Source: JACRPI01 sp041671005
GTDB taxonomy: Archaea > Nanobdellota > Nanobdellia > Woesearchaeales > DSVV01
Length of the DNA stretch: 19,324 bases
Direction: 5' to 3'
NCBI GenBank assembly: GCA_041671005.1
Contig: JBAZCJ010000015.1
Coordinates: 1-19,324 of the forward strand
Shown: positions 8,466 to 15,200 of the stretch, one piece after another
Numbering within the stretch: position 1 is the first letter of the stretch
Layout of the letters: each line of letters opens with the position of its first letter
The notes under the pieces: model-generated
Told to the model about the DNA's origin: nothing
The model's database searches: none
What the model saw: the letters and a program-made list of their open reading frames with translations, nothing else
Program-made: the position numbers and the translations under genes

Positions 8466-8570
8466 CCTTCTCAAAGAATAGCTTCTTTTTAAATCCATTT
8501 AATAGTTTTATGAAATTATTTCAAAAAATAAGCAATCGACTTTTTTAAGAAGAAATTACTGTATCATTTT

Positions 8571-9407
8571 ATGGATATTATAACCTTGATTGAGGACGTC
8601 ACAAAGTATATAAACGCACCAACCACTACAGGTACTATGGAAGATAAGGTATTTTCAGCAGGAAGTGCTGTTTTTGATTCTTTGCTTTCAGGATATGAAG
8701 GCGGTGTTTTGACTACGTTGTATGGCCCGGCAGGAACAGGAAAAACAACTGTATGTTTGCAGGCTTCTATAGCGACAATTCGCGCAGGTAAAAAAGTTAT
8801 TTTTGTTGATACTGAAGGTGGATTTTCAACAATTCGATTTCAACAGCTTGTGCAAGAACCATTATCTCCATTTTTGGAAAAGATATTTTTGCTTAAACCG
8901 ATGTCATTTTCAGATCAGATAAAAACCATTGGTCGTTTAAAGGATCTTGTTAATGAATCTATTGGTCTTGTAGTGGTCGATAGTATTTCCATGTTATATC
9001 GCGCAGAAATAGCAAAGCAGGAAGGAATTAAAACAGTAAATTCTGAGTTGGGGTTACAATTATTTTATTTGAATACTTTAGCACGTAAATTTATGATTCC
9101 TGTTCTTGTAACAAGTCAAGTGTATGCAGATTTTGAAGAACGTGATAAAGTAAAAATGGTTGGGGGAGATATTTTAAAATATGGTTCCAAATGTCTTATT
9201 GAAATAGAGAAATATAAAACGTTACGAAAAGCAACAATCATTAAACATAGGTTTATTGCAGAGTACAAATCAGTGTTATTTGAAATAAGAGAAACTGGAT
9301 TTGAACGTGTTGAATTACCAACTCAGCCCATTCATGTAAAACAAAAAGAAGAAAGAAAACAGGAATTTCCTGCTTTTGAAGATGCAACAAGCGTTAGTTC
9401 TAAATAA
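8571..9407 (+). CDS. radB: DNA repair and recombination protein RadB
   Basis: A 278-residue RecA-fold ATPase of the archaeal RadB type, a Rad51/RadA paralogue that assists homologous recombination. Walker A is GPAGTGKT (Lys58) and Walker B is LVVVDS (Asp137). FVDTEGGFS follows Walker A at the usual distance, VTSQVYADF and MVGGDILKYGSKCLIEIEK correspond to the L1 end and L2 side of the core. It lacks the N-terminal helix-hairpin-helix domain of RadA, as RadB proteins do; at 278 residues it is somewhat longer than the usual 220-240, with a charged C-terminal tail of about 30 residues. It diverges from the glycosylation operon with 135 bases between starts, and converges on rpsB. The upstream sequence is AT-rich (CTTTTTTAAG about 25-30 bases before the ATG) with no ribosome site. 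Confidence 0.9.
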   Translation: MDIITLIEDVTKYINAPTTTGTMEDKVFSAGSAVFDSLLSGYEGGVLTTLYGPAGTGKTTVCLQASIATIRAGKKVIFVDTEGGFSTIRFQQLVQEPLSPFLEKIFLLKPMSFSDQIKTIGRLKDLVNESIGLVVVDSISMLYRAEIAKQEGIKTVNSELGLQLFYLNTLARKFMIPVLVTSQVYADFEERDKVKMVGGDILKYGSKCLIEIEKYKTLRKATIIKHRFIAEYKSVLFEIRETGFERVELPTQPIHVKQKEERKQEFPAFEDATSVSSK

Positions 9408-9461
9408 AATAGCATTAATAATATTGATTATATAATAAAATAAATAGAAAAAATAATAAAA

Positions 9462-10061
9462 TTATTCAGCAGTGAATTCATCAACACTAATTGGCATGTC
9501 TTCATCTTTTTGTATAACATTCTTTGCTTTAAGATATTCTTTAGCAAGGATGTAAAAAACTAAGCCAAGGCTTTTTTTCCCTTTGTTGTTGCATGGTAAT
9601 ACTAAGTCAAGCCCATTAATTTGGTTGTTAGTGTCGCATAATGCAACAACTGGAATACCCATTTTAAGTGCGTCAAGGACTGCGTTTCTGTCAGGCCATG
9701 CATCAGTAACAAGAATTAATTTTGTTTCTGTGAATGTTTCTAATGTAGGATTTGTAAGAATTCCTGGAGGGTACCTACCTGCAAAATAACTGCATCCCGT
9801 TGCTTTGCCGAAGAGTTTAACTGCTTTCCAACCATTTTCTCGTCTGCTAACAATAAGAATTTGCCCTGGTTCATATTGTGCAAGAAGGTTTGCAACAACT
9901 CGTAATCGAGCATTGATTTTTTCTAAGTTTAAAACGCTTAATCCGTCTGGTCGGGTCTTGTAAATAAACCCCGCCATTTGTTTTGTTCTAAATTTTGTTC
10001 CGATATGGATTCCAGATTTTAAATAAATCTTGGAGTCCACTAAAAAATTTTCTTCTCCCAT
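9462..10061 (-). CDS. rpsB: Small ribosomal subunit protein uS2 (archaeal type)
   Basis: A 199-residue ribosomal protein S2 of the archaeal/eukaryal type, lacking the coiled-coil insertion of bacterial S2. Diagnostic stretches are the N-terminal KSGIHIGTKF, then GFIYKTRPDGLSVLNL, FGKATGCSYFAGRYPPGILTNP, VTDAWPDRNAVLDA, and VALCDTNNQINGLDLVLPCNNKGKKSLGLV. It binds 16S rRNA in the small subunit. The frame could begin with a GTG at 10070, but AGGTGA spans that GTG and stands 5 bases before the ATG at 10061, so the ATG is the start. It has its own TATA box about 138 bases upstream and a structured leader (see those entries), so it seems independently transcribed from the TRAM gene in front of it. 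Confidence 0.95.
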   Translation of the reverse strand: MGEENFLVDSKIYLKSGIHIGTKFRTKQMAGFIYKTRPDGLSVLNLEKINARLRVVANLLAQYEPGQILIVSRRENGWKAVKLFGKATGCSYFAGRYPPGILTNPTLETFTETKLILVTDAWPDRNAVLDALKMGIPVVALCDTNNQINGLDLVLPCNNKGKKSLGLVFYILAKEYLKAKNVIQKDEDMPISVDEFTAE

Positions 10062-10090
10062 TTGTTTCACCTATACTATTATCAAACTAA

Positions 10091-10121
10091 GCAATAAGAA
10101 ACAGTATTATTCTCTTATTGC
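10091..10121 (-). promoter_or_regulatory. Leader hairpin proximal to rpsB
   Basis: A perfect 9-base inverted repeat GCAATAAGA / TCTTATTGC with a 13-base loop lies in the putative rpsB 5' leader, its base 30 bases before the start codon. No terminator-like U tract follows. It is a candidate structural or autoregulatory element. Confidence 0.5.
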
Positions 10122-10145
10122 CTCATTATTTTCACCCTGAAGCGC

Positions 10146-10164
10146 CAGAGAAACTTGTTCTCTG
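10146..10164 (-). promoter_or_regulatory. Leader hairpin distal to rpsB
   Basis: A perfect 7-base inverted repeat CAGAGAA / TTCTCTG with a 5-base loop, near the predicted 5' end of the rpsB mRNA. Flanking GC bases could extend it with a bulge. Together with the hairpin at 10091-10121 it makes a two-stem leader. Confidence 0.5.
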
Positions 10165-10194
10165 TGGGTAATAAATTATTGAAACTGCTGGTTG

Positions 10195-10202
10195 TTTATA
10201 AA
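10195..10202 (-). promoter_or_regulatory. TATA box of rpsB
   Basis: TTTATAAA, the canonical archaeal TATA sequence, preceded on the minus strand by AACC. Transcription would start near 10172, giving a leader of about 110 bases, unusual here because most genes in the window appear leaderless. Confidence 0.65.
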
Positions 10203-10239
10203 GGTTTATGAAAAAATAAAAAAGAAATAATAAAAAAAT

Positions 10240-10605
10240 TTACTGTTGTTCTTCTTCTTGTTGAGGTTCAGATTCTTCACCAAAATTTTCAGATTCTTCT
10301 CCTTGTGGAATTTCTTCTTCCTGAGGAGCAGCTTCTTCTGCTTTTGGTTGTTGTTCTTCCTGTGGTTGTGGTGAACCGACACCAATAACTTCAGCGAATC
10401 CTACTTTTCGTAAGACTTTAGTAACGCGAATTTTAACGTTGTCGCCTTGTTTTGTATTAGGGACAAACAGAACGAATCCTTTTCGTTTACAAATACCGTC
10501 GCCTTTTTCTCCAACTGCTTCTATTGTAACGTCCATTTCTTCGCCAACCTTAACTGGTGCGAATGAACGCTCTCTATCAAATCCTCTACTTGTGTTTCCG
10601 TACAT
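10240..10605 (-). CDS. TRAM-domain RNA-binding protein with acidic Gln/Glu tail
   Basis: A 121-residue protein. Residues about 16-76 form a single TRAM domain, a small OB-like RNA-binding barrel: VKVGEEMDVTIEAVGEKGDGICKRKGFVLFVP, then GDNVKIRVTKVLRKVGFAEVIG. The signature GEKGDGIxxxxGFVxFVP is very clear. Stand-alone TRAM proteins are typical of archaea and are known as RNA chaperones in methanogens. Residues 78-121 are a low-complexity acidic tail of Glu, Gln, Pro and Ala, which is probably disordered. AGGTGA stands 7 bases before the ATG. A TATA-like ATTTAAAT lies about 70 bases upstream, and an 8-base palindrome sits near the predicted transcription start. Role in RNA folding or translation inferred from family. 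Confidence 0.88.
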   Translation of the reverse strand: MYGNTSRGFDRERSFAPVKVGEEMDVTIEAVGEKGDGICKRKGFVLFVPNTKQGDNVKIRVTKVLRKVGFAEVIGVGSPQPQEEQQPKAEEAAPQEEEIPQGEESENFGEESEPQQEEEQQ

Positions 10606-10630
10606 ATGTATTTCACCTTATATTTTATTT

Positions 10631-10649
10631 TGTCAAATTTTATTTGACA
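10631..10649. promoter_or_regulatory. Inverted repeat in the TRAM-gene leader or promoter
   Basis: TGTCAAAT TTT ATTTGACA is a perfect 8-base inverted repeat with a 3-base centre. It lies between the TATA-like element (10671-10679) and the start codon, about where the transcript should begin, so it may be an operator or a 5' hairpin. Confidence 0.5.
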
Positions 10650-10670
10650 TGAGAAGAGGAAATAGAGAGC

Positions 10671-10679
10671 TATTTAAAT
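10671..10679 (-). promoter_or_regulatory. TATA-like element of the TRAM gene
   Basis: ATTTAAATA on the minus strand, about 70 bases before the ATG at 10605. It implies a leader of roughly 40-45 bases, consistent with the use of a Shine-Dalgarno by this gene. Confidence 0.5.
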
Positions 10680-10721
10680 GTTATGCGTAAATAGTTTAAC
10701 TTTAAATTATCGTTAATGTAA

Positions 10722-10731
10722 NNNNNNNNNN
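10722..10731. other. Assembly gap (10 N)
   Basis: Ten consecutive N bases join two assembled pieces. True distance and adjacency of the TRAM gene and the PepSY-dut unit are therefore not certain. No open frame of note crosses it. Confidence 0.98.
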
Positions 10732-10755
10732 ATTCACTATTGCGCATATAATAAA

Positions 10756-10764
10756 ATTTATAAG
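10756..10764 (+). promoter_or_regulatory. TATA box of the PepSY-like/dut unit
   Basis: ATTTATAAG is centred about 27 bases before the ATG at 10787. AGGTG also occurs 10 bases before the ATG, so leaderless and ribosome-site initiation are both possible. Confidence 0.65.
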
Positions 10765-10786
10765 TCCTGCAACAGGTGCTGTTAGT

Positions 10787-11275
10787 ATGAAAGAAGTTGA
10801 ATGCGTAGAACAAAGTGCATTGTTTAAAGAATGGAAAAAACAATATCCTGATTCTTACTTAGTTCATTTTTTTGTTATGAATGATAAAATCCAAATAGGA
10901 TATTATGATAAAAAATCAGATACTATTACTACTTTTTTATTAGGTGATGAGATTACTAAAACTGTTGATGCAGAAATATTTAAAGAACATAAAACAATTC
11001 CTCCGTTGAATTTGAACAATGTTAGTATTTCTTTACATAAAGCAAAAGAAATTGTTAAAAATCTTATGAAAAAATATCCTGATCCTATTACAAAAGAGAT
11101 TACTATTCTTCAAACTATTGAAAAAGAACCTGTATATAATATGACATTTATTACATCAACATTTAAAATGTTGAATATAAAATTAAATGCAAAAACAGGA
11201 GAACTGTTAAAAGAAGAGATGCAATCTCTGATGCAGTGGTGTACCTATGAAAGTGGAAATAGTAAAACTGGATAA
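10787..11275 (+). CDS. Small hypothetical protein, possibly PepSY-like
   Basis: A 162-residue soluble protein with no signal peptide or membrane helix. The N-terminal half has a strand-rich pattern (YLVHFFVMNDKIQIGYYDKKSDTITTFLLG). The C-terminal half contains ISLHKAKEIVKNLMKKYP followed about 40 residues later by LNIKLNAKTGELLKEE. The combination of a helix that begins with xxxAxxI and a strand ending in D/N-x-x-TGE resembles PepSY domains. This is a weak resemblance, not a firm call. The last 29 bases overlap the dut gene in a different frame, so the two are probably co-transcribed and translationally coupled. No catalytic motif seen; function unknown. Confidence 0.6.
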   Translation: MKEVECVEQSALFKEWKKQYPDSYLVHFFVMNDKIQIGYYDKKSDTITTFLLGDEITKTVDAEIFKEHKTIPPLNLNNVSISLHKAKEIVKNLMKKYPDPITKEITILQTIEKEPVYNMTFITSTFKMLNIKLNAKTGELLKEEMQSLMQWCTYESGNSKTG

Positions 11276-11678
11276 AACATTGCCAACACCGTTTTATGCA
11301 CATCATGGCGATGCTGGAATGGATCTGTATAGTGCAGTAGAATTGGTATTAAACCCAGGTGAACGAGCAATTGTACCAACAGGATTAAAAATTGCAATTC
11401 CTTATGGGTTTGAAGTCCAAATTCGACCACGAAGTGGCCTTGCAGCAAAGCATGGTATTTCTATTGTAAATGCTCCAGGAACAATTGATCATCAATATCG
11501 TGGAGAGTTAGGAATTATTATGATTAATCACGGCAAAGATCCGTTTCCTGTAAAAAAAGGAGAGCGAGTTGCGCAGATGATATTTAATAAAATAGAGTTT
11601 GCATATCTTGAGGAAGTTGAAGAATTATCTTCTACAGAACGTGGTTTAGGTGGATTCGGAAGTACAGGAACTAAATAG
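11247..11678 (+). CDS. dut: Deoxyuridine 5'-triphosphate nucleotidohydrolase (trimeric dUTPase)
   Basis: A 143-residue trimeric dUTPase that hydrolyses dUTP to dUMP and pyrophosphate, keeping uracil out of DNA and supplying dUMP for thymidylate synthesis. All five family motifs are present: DAGMDLYS (from 22), PRSGLA (61-66), GTIDHQYRGEL (78-88, with catalytic Asp81 and uracil-stacking Tyr84), GERVAQM (105-111) and RGLGGFGSTG (132-141). Length is normal. The ATG lies inside the upstream small gene, with GTGGTG 5 bases before it. It converges with tmk with only two bases between the stop codons, so two genes of dTTP supply lie tail to tail. Confidence 0.96.
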   Translation: MKVEIVKLDKTLPTPFYAHHGDAGMDLYSAVELVLNPGERAIVPTGLKIAIPYGFEVQIRPRSGLAAKHGISIVNAPGTIDHQYRGELGIIMINHGKDPFPVKKGERVAQMIFNKIEFAYLEEVEELSSTERGLGGFGSTGTK

Positions 11679-11680
11679 AA

Positions 11681-12427
11681 TTATACATGTTTCAGTAACG
11701 TATTTTGATTATTGAATTTTTCCCAAAGTTCAACTGCTTTTTTCTCAGTATCTTCAACAGTCATTGGTGGGTTTGTGTCAAGGTATTCAATTATTGTTCC
11801 ACTTTGTTCAAACACTTTTTTTACCCAATCGCTTTTGTATCGAGAAGCAATTTTGCGTAAAAATAAAACTTCTTCAAAAATAGCATCATCTTGTTTTTTT
11901 CTTTCTTTTAATCGTTTAATTGCAATATCAGGGTCTAAATCAATAATAATCAACAGTGAAGGGGCATGTTTTATTGCAAATGAATTTCCTGGGAGTTTCA
12001 TGAGATCCATTAATGTTATTTGTTCAAGTTGTACAGGCTGGTAAATCAATGAAGAGATAACTCCTCGTTCTTGAAAAATAGTTTTGCCCGCTTCAAGTGC
12101 AGGGACTATAAGTTTTTTATACAATATTTCTCTGTCAAGTGCAAATGCCTGTGCAGTGCTCATACCTGAATATTTTCGTTTATCATTTTTTTTAATAATT
12201 TCTTGTCTAATTGCCTTGCCAATCAAGCACGATGTAGGTTCATAGCTTACAATAATATCATAATCCTTAATTTCTTCAACACTAGGAATATCATCATGTT
12301 CTTGCCAGTATTCTCGTAAATCCAGAATCCGTTTTGCTTTTAATTCTTCGTAATGTTTGAGTGCAGAAGTAATTGTGCCTTTGCCAGCACCGTCAATACC
12401 ATCAATCATAACAAATTTTCCTTTCAT
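11681..12427 (-). CDS. tmk: Thymidylate kinase-like nucleoside monophosphate kinase
   Basis: A 248-residue P-loop kinase predicted to phosphorylate dTMP to dTDP. The P-loop is GIDGAGKG (from about residue 9), followed by VSYEPTSCLIGKAIR, AFALDREILYKKLIVPALEAG, and QERGVISSLIYQ, all in TMPK order. ILIIDLDPDIAIKRLKERKK is the strand leading to the lid. It is longer than typical TMPK (about 200) with extra residues between the P-loop and EPT. The usual DRY is ERG, so substrate choice may differ. The open frame runs 64 residues further upstream through tatD, but KGKFVMIDGIDG is the natural beginning, and a TATA element lies about 27 bases before the ATG at 12427. Confidence 0.85.
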   Translation of the reverse strand: MKGKFVMIDGIDGAGKGTITSALKHYEELKAKRILDLREYWQEHDDIPSVEEIKDYDIIVSYEPTSCLIGKAIRQEIIKKNDKRKYSGMSTAQAFALDREILYKKLIVPALEAGKTIFQERGVISSLIYQPVQLEQITLMDLMKLPGNSFAIKHAPSLLIIIDLDPDIAIKRLKERKKQDDAIFEEVLFLRKIASRYKSDWVKKVFEQSGTIIEYLDTNPPMTVEDTEKKAVELWEKFNNQNTLLKHV

Positions 12428-12447
12428 GAAAACAGTAGAAACAATAG

Positions 12448-12460
12448 AATTTATTAAGTT
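12448..12460. promoter_or_regulatory. Near-symmetric TATA element shared by tmk and tatD
   Basis: AATTTATTAAGTT matches its own reverse complement at 10 of 13 positions and lies in the middle of the 52-base gap between the two divergent starts. Its centre is 26-27 bases from each ATG, the standard archaeal spacing in both directions. No other TATA-like site is better placed for either gene. Confidence 0.6.
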
Positions 12461-12479
12461 ATTTGTATTTTTGTATGGT

Positions 12480-13262
12480 ATGTACATCGACGTCCATGCG
12501 CATCTTGACCAGTATTTTTTTACAGAAGAGCAAGTAGACCAAGTGCTAAAAAATGCAAAAGAAAATAATGTTGGCCTTATCATTACAAATGGTCTTAATA
12601 AAGAAACAAACCGCCACACATTAGCATTAGCAAAAAAATATCCGCAAATAAAAGCAGCGTTGGGAATTTATCCCTGGGAAGCTATGATGGATGATGTCAA
12701 AGCAGGGTATTACAAAGAAGAATCAATAAATTTTGATGCTGATGAAGAAATAGAGTTCATAAAAAAACATAAACATGATATTCTTGCAATAGGTGAAGTT
12801 GGGTTAGATAGAAAAAATGAACACAAAACAAACAAGCAAATTGAAATTTTTGAAAAATTTATAGAATTAAGTAAAGAAATAGATAAACCATTGATGGTAC
12901 ATTCGAGAAAAGCAGAAGAAGAAGCTATTAATTTATTAGAAAAGCATTATGCAAAAAAAGTAATTATGCACTGTTTCTCAGGTAAAAAATCATTGTGGGA
13001 AAAAATCAAAACAAATGGCTGGTATTGCAGTATTCCGACAAATTGTGTTAAAAGTGAACATTTCCAACAACTTATTGCATATATGCCAATTACACAATTG
13101 TTTGCAGAAACAGATAGTCCATTCTTAAGTCCATTTAAAGACAAACGCAATGAGCCTGCATTTGTCGTTGAAACATACAAGATGATTGCAAAAATAAAAA
13201 GAATGGAATTAAAAGAAGTAGAAAATGCATTGTTTCAGAATTATCAGCAAGTGTTTTTGTAA
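12480..13262 (+). CDS. tatD: TatD family metal-dependent deoxyribonuclease
   Basis: A 260-residue TIM-barrel metallohydrolase of the TatD family, which are metal-dependent 3'-5' DNA/RNA exonucleases linked to DNA repair and quality control. All metal ligands are in place: HAHLD (His6, His8), GEVGLD (Glu106), VHSRKAE (His141), MHCFSG (His164) and AETDSPFLSP (Asp212). Length is normal for the family. The open frame extends to an ATG at 12357, but that runs antisense through tmk. The ATG at 12480 begins with the canonical MYIDVHAH and has the TATA element 26 bases upstream. A second, damaged copy of its last 58 codons is found at 14586-14759. Confidence 0.93.
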   Translation: MYIDVHAHLDQYFFTEEQVDQVLKNAKENNVGLIITNGLNKETNRHTLALAKKYPQIKAALGIYPWEAMMDDVKAGYYKEESINFDADEEIEFIKKHKHDILAIGEVGLDRKNEHKTNKQIEIFEKFIELSKEIDKPLMVHSRKAEEEAINLLEKHYAKKVIMHCFSGKKSLWEKIKTNGWYCSIPTNCVKSEHFQQLIAYMPITQLFAETDSPFLSPFKDKRNEPAFVVETYKMIAKIKRMELKEVENALFQNYQQVFL

Positions 13263-13313
13263 AGAAAGTAATCAGATTTGAACTGTATTTTGACATTTTC
13301 AAAACACAAATAA

Positions 13314-13322
13314 CTTTATAAG
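13314..13322 (+). promoter_or_regulatory. TATA box of the homocysteine methyltransferase-like gene
   Basis: CTTTATAAG is centred about 31 bases before the ATG at 13349. No Shine-Dalgarno lies near the ATG. Confidence 0.6.
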
Positions 13323-13348
13323 TTCTCAGGGGTTTCCTAACTATAATT

Positions 13349-14523
13349 ATGGCAAGCTTATCTAACTTAATTGCTCGTGGAAAAATAATTTTTCTTAGTG
13401 GACCATATGGTACTGAGATTGCTGAAAGAGTTGGAAAAGATATAATAGAAAGACCTCAAAAAGCAACAGGAGTTCCAACATTTATGTACCTTGGATCTGG
13501 TTGTTCTGCATTGTTTACACCTCAAGGACAGGTATATGTCCGTGAAGTTGCTACAGACTATTTGAGCAGCGTTCCTAGTGATCAACCTTTGGTATTAGTT
13601 ACTGATTCTTTTAGATTAGCAAAGCAAGCTCTTGAAGCAGCTGCGACTGTTAGAGGGGTGGATCCTCACTTACCTTCAATGGGATTAGAATTATGTTTAG
13701 ATTCTGTTAACCTTGCTACTTCAGTAGTTAAAGAATATAAAAGATCAATGGATAACACTGCTATTGCAATGAGTATAGGTACTCCTTTTGATTGTTATAC
13801 AGGTGAAGCAACACCTTCAGATATTGATAACAAGTATCTTCCACAGTTTTTGCTGCTATTCGTTTTGGACATGCATTAGATTATTTAATGTTTGAAACAG
13901 TACCTTCTCTTAATGCAGCAATAGGAGCAGCAAGAGCATTTAAACAAGCACACGATGAATTAAATATTCCTGAGTCTAAATCTAATTTTAAACGAATGGG
14001 AACTATTACTTATTTGGGTGATCTCTTAGATAAAGCAGCTTTTTTTGGAGATGATGTTATCCGAAGATTTGTACCTAGTTATGATTCAAGCACAAAAATA
14101 TTTTCTTCAATTACTCCACAAAAAGAATATGTAATCTCTCTTTGCTTGGAAGCAGATGGTACTTTAAATGGTAAAAATTTAAATGAAGCTATTGATGAAT
14201 TGTATCAAACAATTGAAAGAGAAAAATTGTACATGCCTGTAGGACTGGGAATTAATTGTAACAGTCCTCAAGTAACTCGAGATGCCTTGAATTCTTTATC
14301 TGAACCAAATCGAAAAAGAGTAATAGGGATACATCCAAATGCATCCTCAGAAGATAATCCAAGACATTATGCAGATATGACTTGTCAACAAGCAATTCCT
14401 GTTCAAGATTTTGCTACCCAAGTAGTAGCATTAGTTCAAGATTATGATCTAAAAGTTGTTGGGGGTTGTTGTGGAACTAATGCACACACGATGACAGAAT
14501 TGTATAACCGCCTTAATCAGTAA
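13349..14523 (+). pseudogene. Homocysteine S-methyltransferase family gene interrupted by one frameshift
   Basis: Two adjoining frames together encode one protein of about 391 residues of the homocysteine S-methyltransferase (MmuM/BHMT) family, zinc enzymes that methylate homocysteine to methionine. The first frame (13349-13879) has FLSGPYGTEI near the start. The second frame has the zinc ligands in GINCNSP and VVGGCCGTNAHTM. The break is at a run of five T (13847-13851): one more T would give PQFFAAIRFGHALDYLMFETVP without interruption. After the break, the old frame ends at TAG in 13877-13879. Either a recent frameshift inactivated the gene or one T was lost in sequencing; the rest shows no decay. 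It lies between tatD and the duplicated tatD end. It is longer than usual (about 300). Confidence 0.82.
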
Positions 14524-14585
14524 TTATTCTTATTTTGAAACCAAATTTACTTTTGTAATTTGTTTTGACATTCTTGCTTTGTATT

Positions 14586-14759
14586 AATTACACAATTATT
14601 TGCAGAAACAGATAGTCCTTTCTTGAGTCCATTTAAAGATAAACGTAATGAGCCTCATTTGTCGTTGAAACATACAAGATGATTGCAAAAATAAAAAGAA
14701 TGGAATTAAAAGAAGTTGAAAACAGTTTGTGGAAAAATTATCAGGATGTTTTCTTGTAA
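14586..14759 (+). pseudogene. Duplicated, frameshifted 3' end of tatD
   Basis: This stretch matches the last 175 bases of tatD (13088-13262), including the stop codon, at about 156 of 175 positions by hand alignment. It has no start codon or upstream domains, and lacks one base after GAGCCT, which breaks the frame. The encoded remnant is TQLFAETDSPFLSPF-DKRNEP then, shifted, FVVETYKMIAKIKRM and NSLWKNYQDVFL. The first six substitutions are all at third codon positions. Weak similarity may extend about 15 bases further upstream. Its last 19 bases overlap the convergent GNAT gene. It is not expressed as a functional protein. Confidence 0.9.
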
Positions 14760-15178
14760 TCCATGTCAATATGAGGAACTCCCCACATATCAAATGGTTT
14801 AGAAATAGCAATAAACCCACATTTTTCATAAAAGGGTTGAGATTGAACTTGACTTCTTAACCATATTCTTTTTGGTTTCATTTTTACTATTTCTTTAAGC
14901 ATATATTCAATTAAGCCTTTTGCAATATTCTTTCCTCTATATTCCTTTGATGTAACCATCCGTTCAATTTTGATTTCTCCGTTAGTCGTTTCTCTATACC
15001 TTGCAGTTGAAACAATTTTTCCATCATATATTGCGATGAAATGTTTAGAAATCTTATCATCTTCATCAGGTTCCCAACCAGGTTGAAATCCTTGTTCTTT
15101 AATAAAGACATCTACTCTTAATCTAATTGCGTCAATAAACTCATTGATTGTTGCAACTTGTTTATATGTTAAATTCAT
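14741..15178 (-). CDS. GNAT family N-acetyltransferase
   Basis: A 145-residue acetyltransferase of the GNAT fold, resembling the ElaA-type branch in its opening RVDVFIKEQGFQPGWEPDEDD, followed by HFIAIYDGKIVSTARYR. Motif A is IKIERMVTSKEYRGKNIAKGLIEYML, with the acetyl-CoA pyrophosphate loop at RGKNIA (81-86). Motif B is RSQVQSQPFYEKCGF. It should transfer acetyl from acetyl-CoA to an unknown amine. Longer starts exist (ATG at 15250, TTG at 15253), but ATTTAAATA is centred about 27 bases before the ATG at 15178 and the longer N-terminus is not domain-like. The last four residues (KTS and stop) are encoded antisense to the duplicated tatD end. Confidence 0.86.
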   Translation of the reverse strand: MNLTYKQVATINEFIDAIRLRVDVFIKEQGFQPGWEPDEDDKISKHFIAIYDGKIVSTARYRETTNGEIKIERMVTSKEYRGKNIAKGLIEYMLKEIVKMKPKRIWLRSQVQSQPFYEKCGFIAISKPFDMWGVPHIDMDYKKTS

Positions 15179-15200
15179 AATTGGAAGTAAATTCTCGAGA

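Noticed and set aside
8436..8498. 21-residue extension of the first STT3-like protein
   Set aside because: It is polar and contains the TATA box that fits the start at 8435.
10062..10070. GTG start of rpsB
   Set aside because: The GTG is inside the AGGTGA ribosome site that serves the ATG at 10061.
12357..12479. 41-residue N-terminal extension of TatD
   Set aside because: It is antisense to tmk coding sequence; MYIDVHAH at 12480 is the family start.
12428..12619. 64-residue N-terminal extension of thymidylate kinase
   Set aside because: It runs antisense through tatD, has no kinase motif, and the P-loop protein begins naturally at the ATG at 12427 with a TATA element 27 bases upstream.
13840..13890. 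Programmed -1 ribosomal frameshift
   Set aside because: The site reads G-TTT-TTG in frame, which does not fit the X-XXY-YYZ slippery form, and no clear downstream structure was found; mutation or read error is simpler.
13263..14585. Insertion sequence or composite transposon around the methyltransferase gene
   Set aside because: No transposase or terminal inverted repeats are seen; the flanking similarity is a direct repeat of tatD coding sequence.
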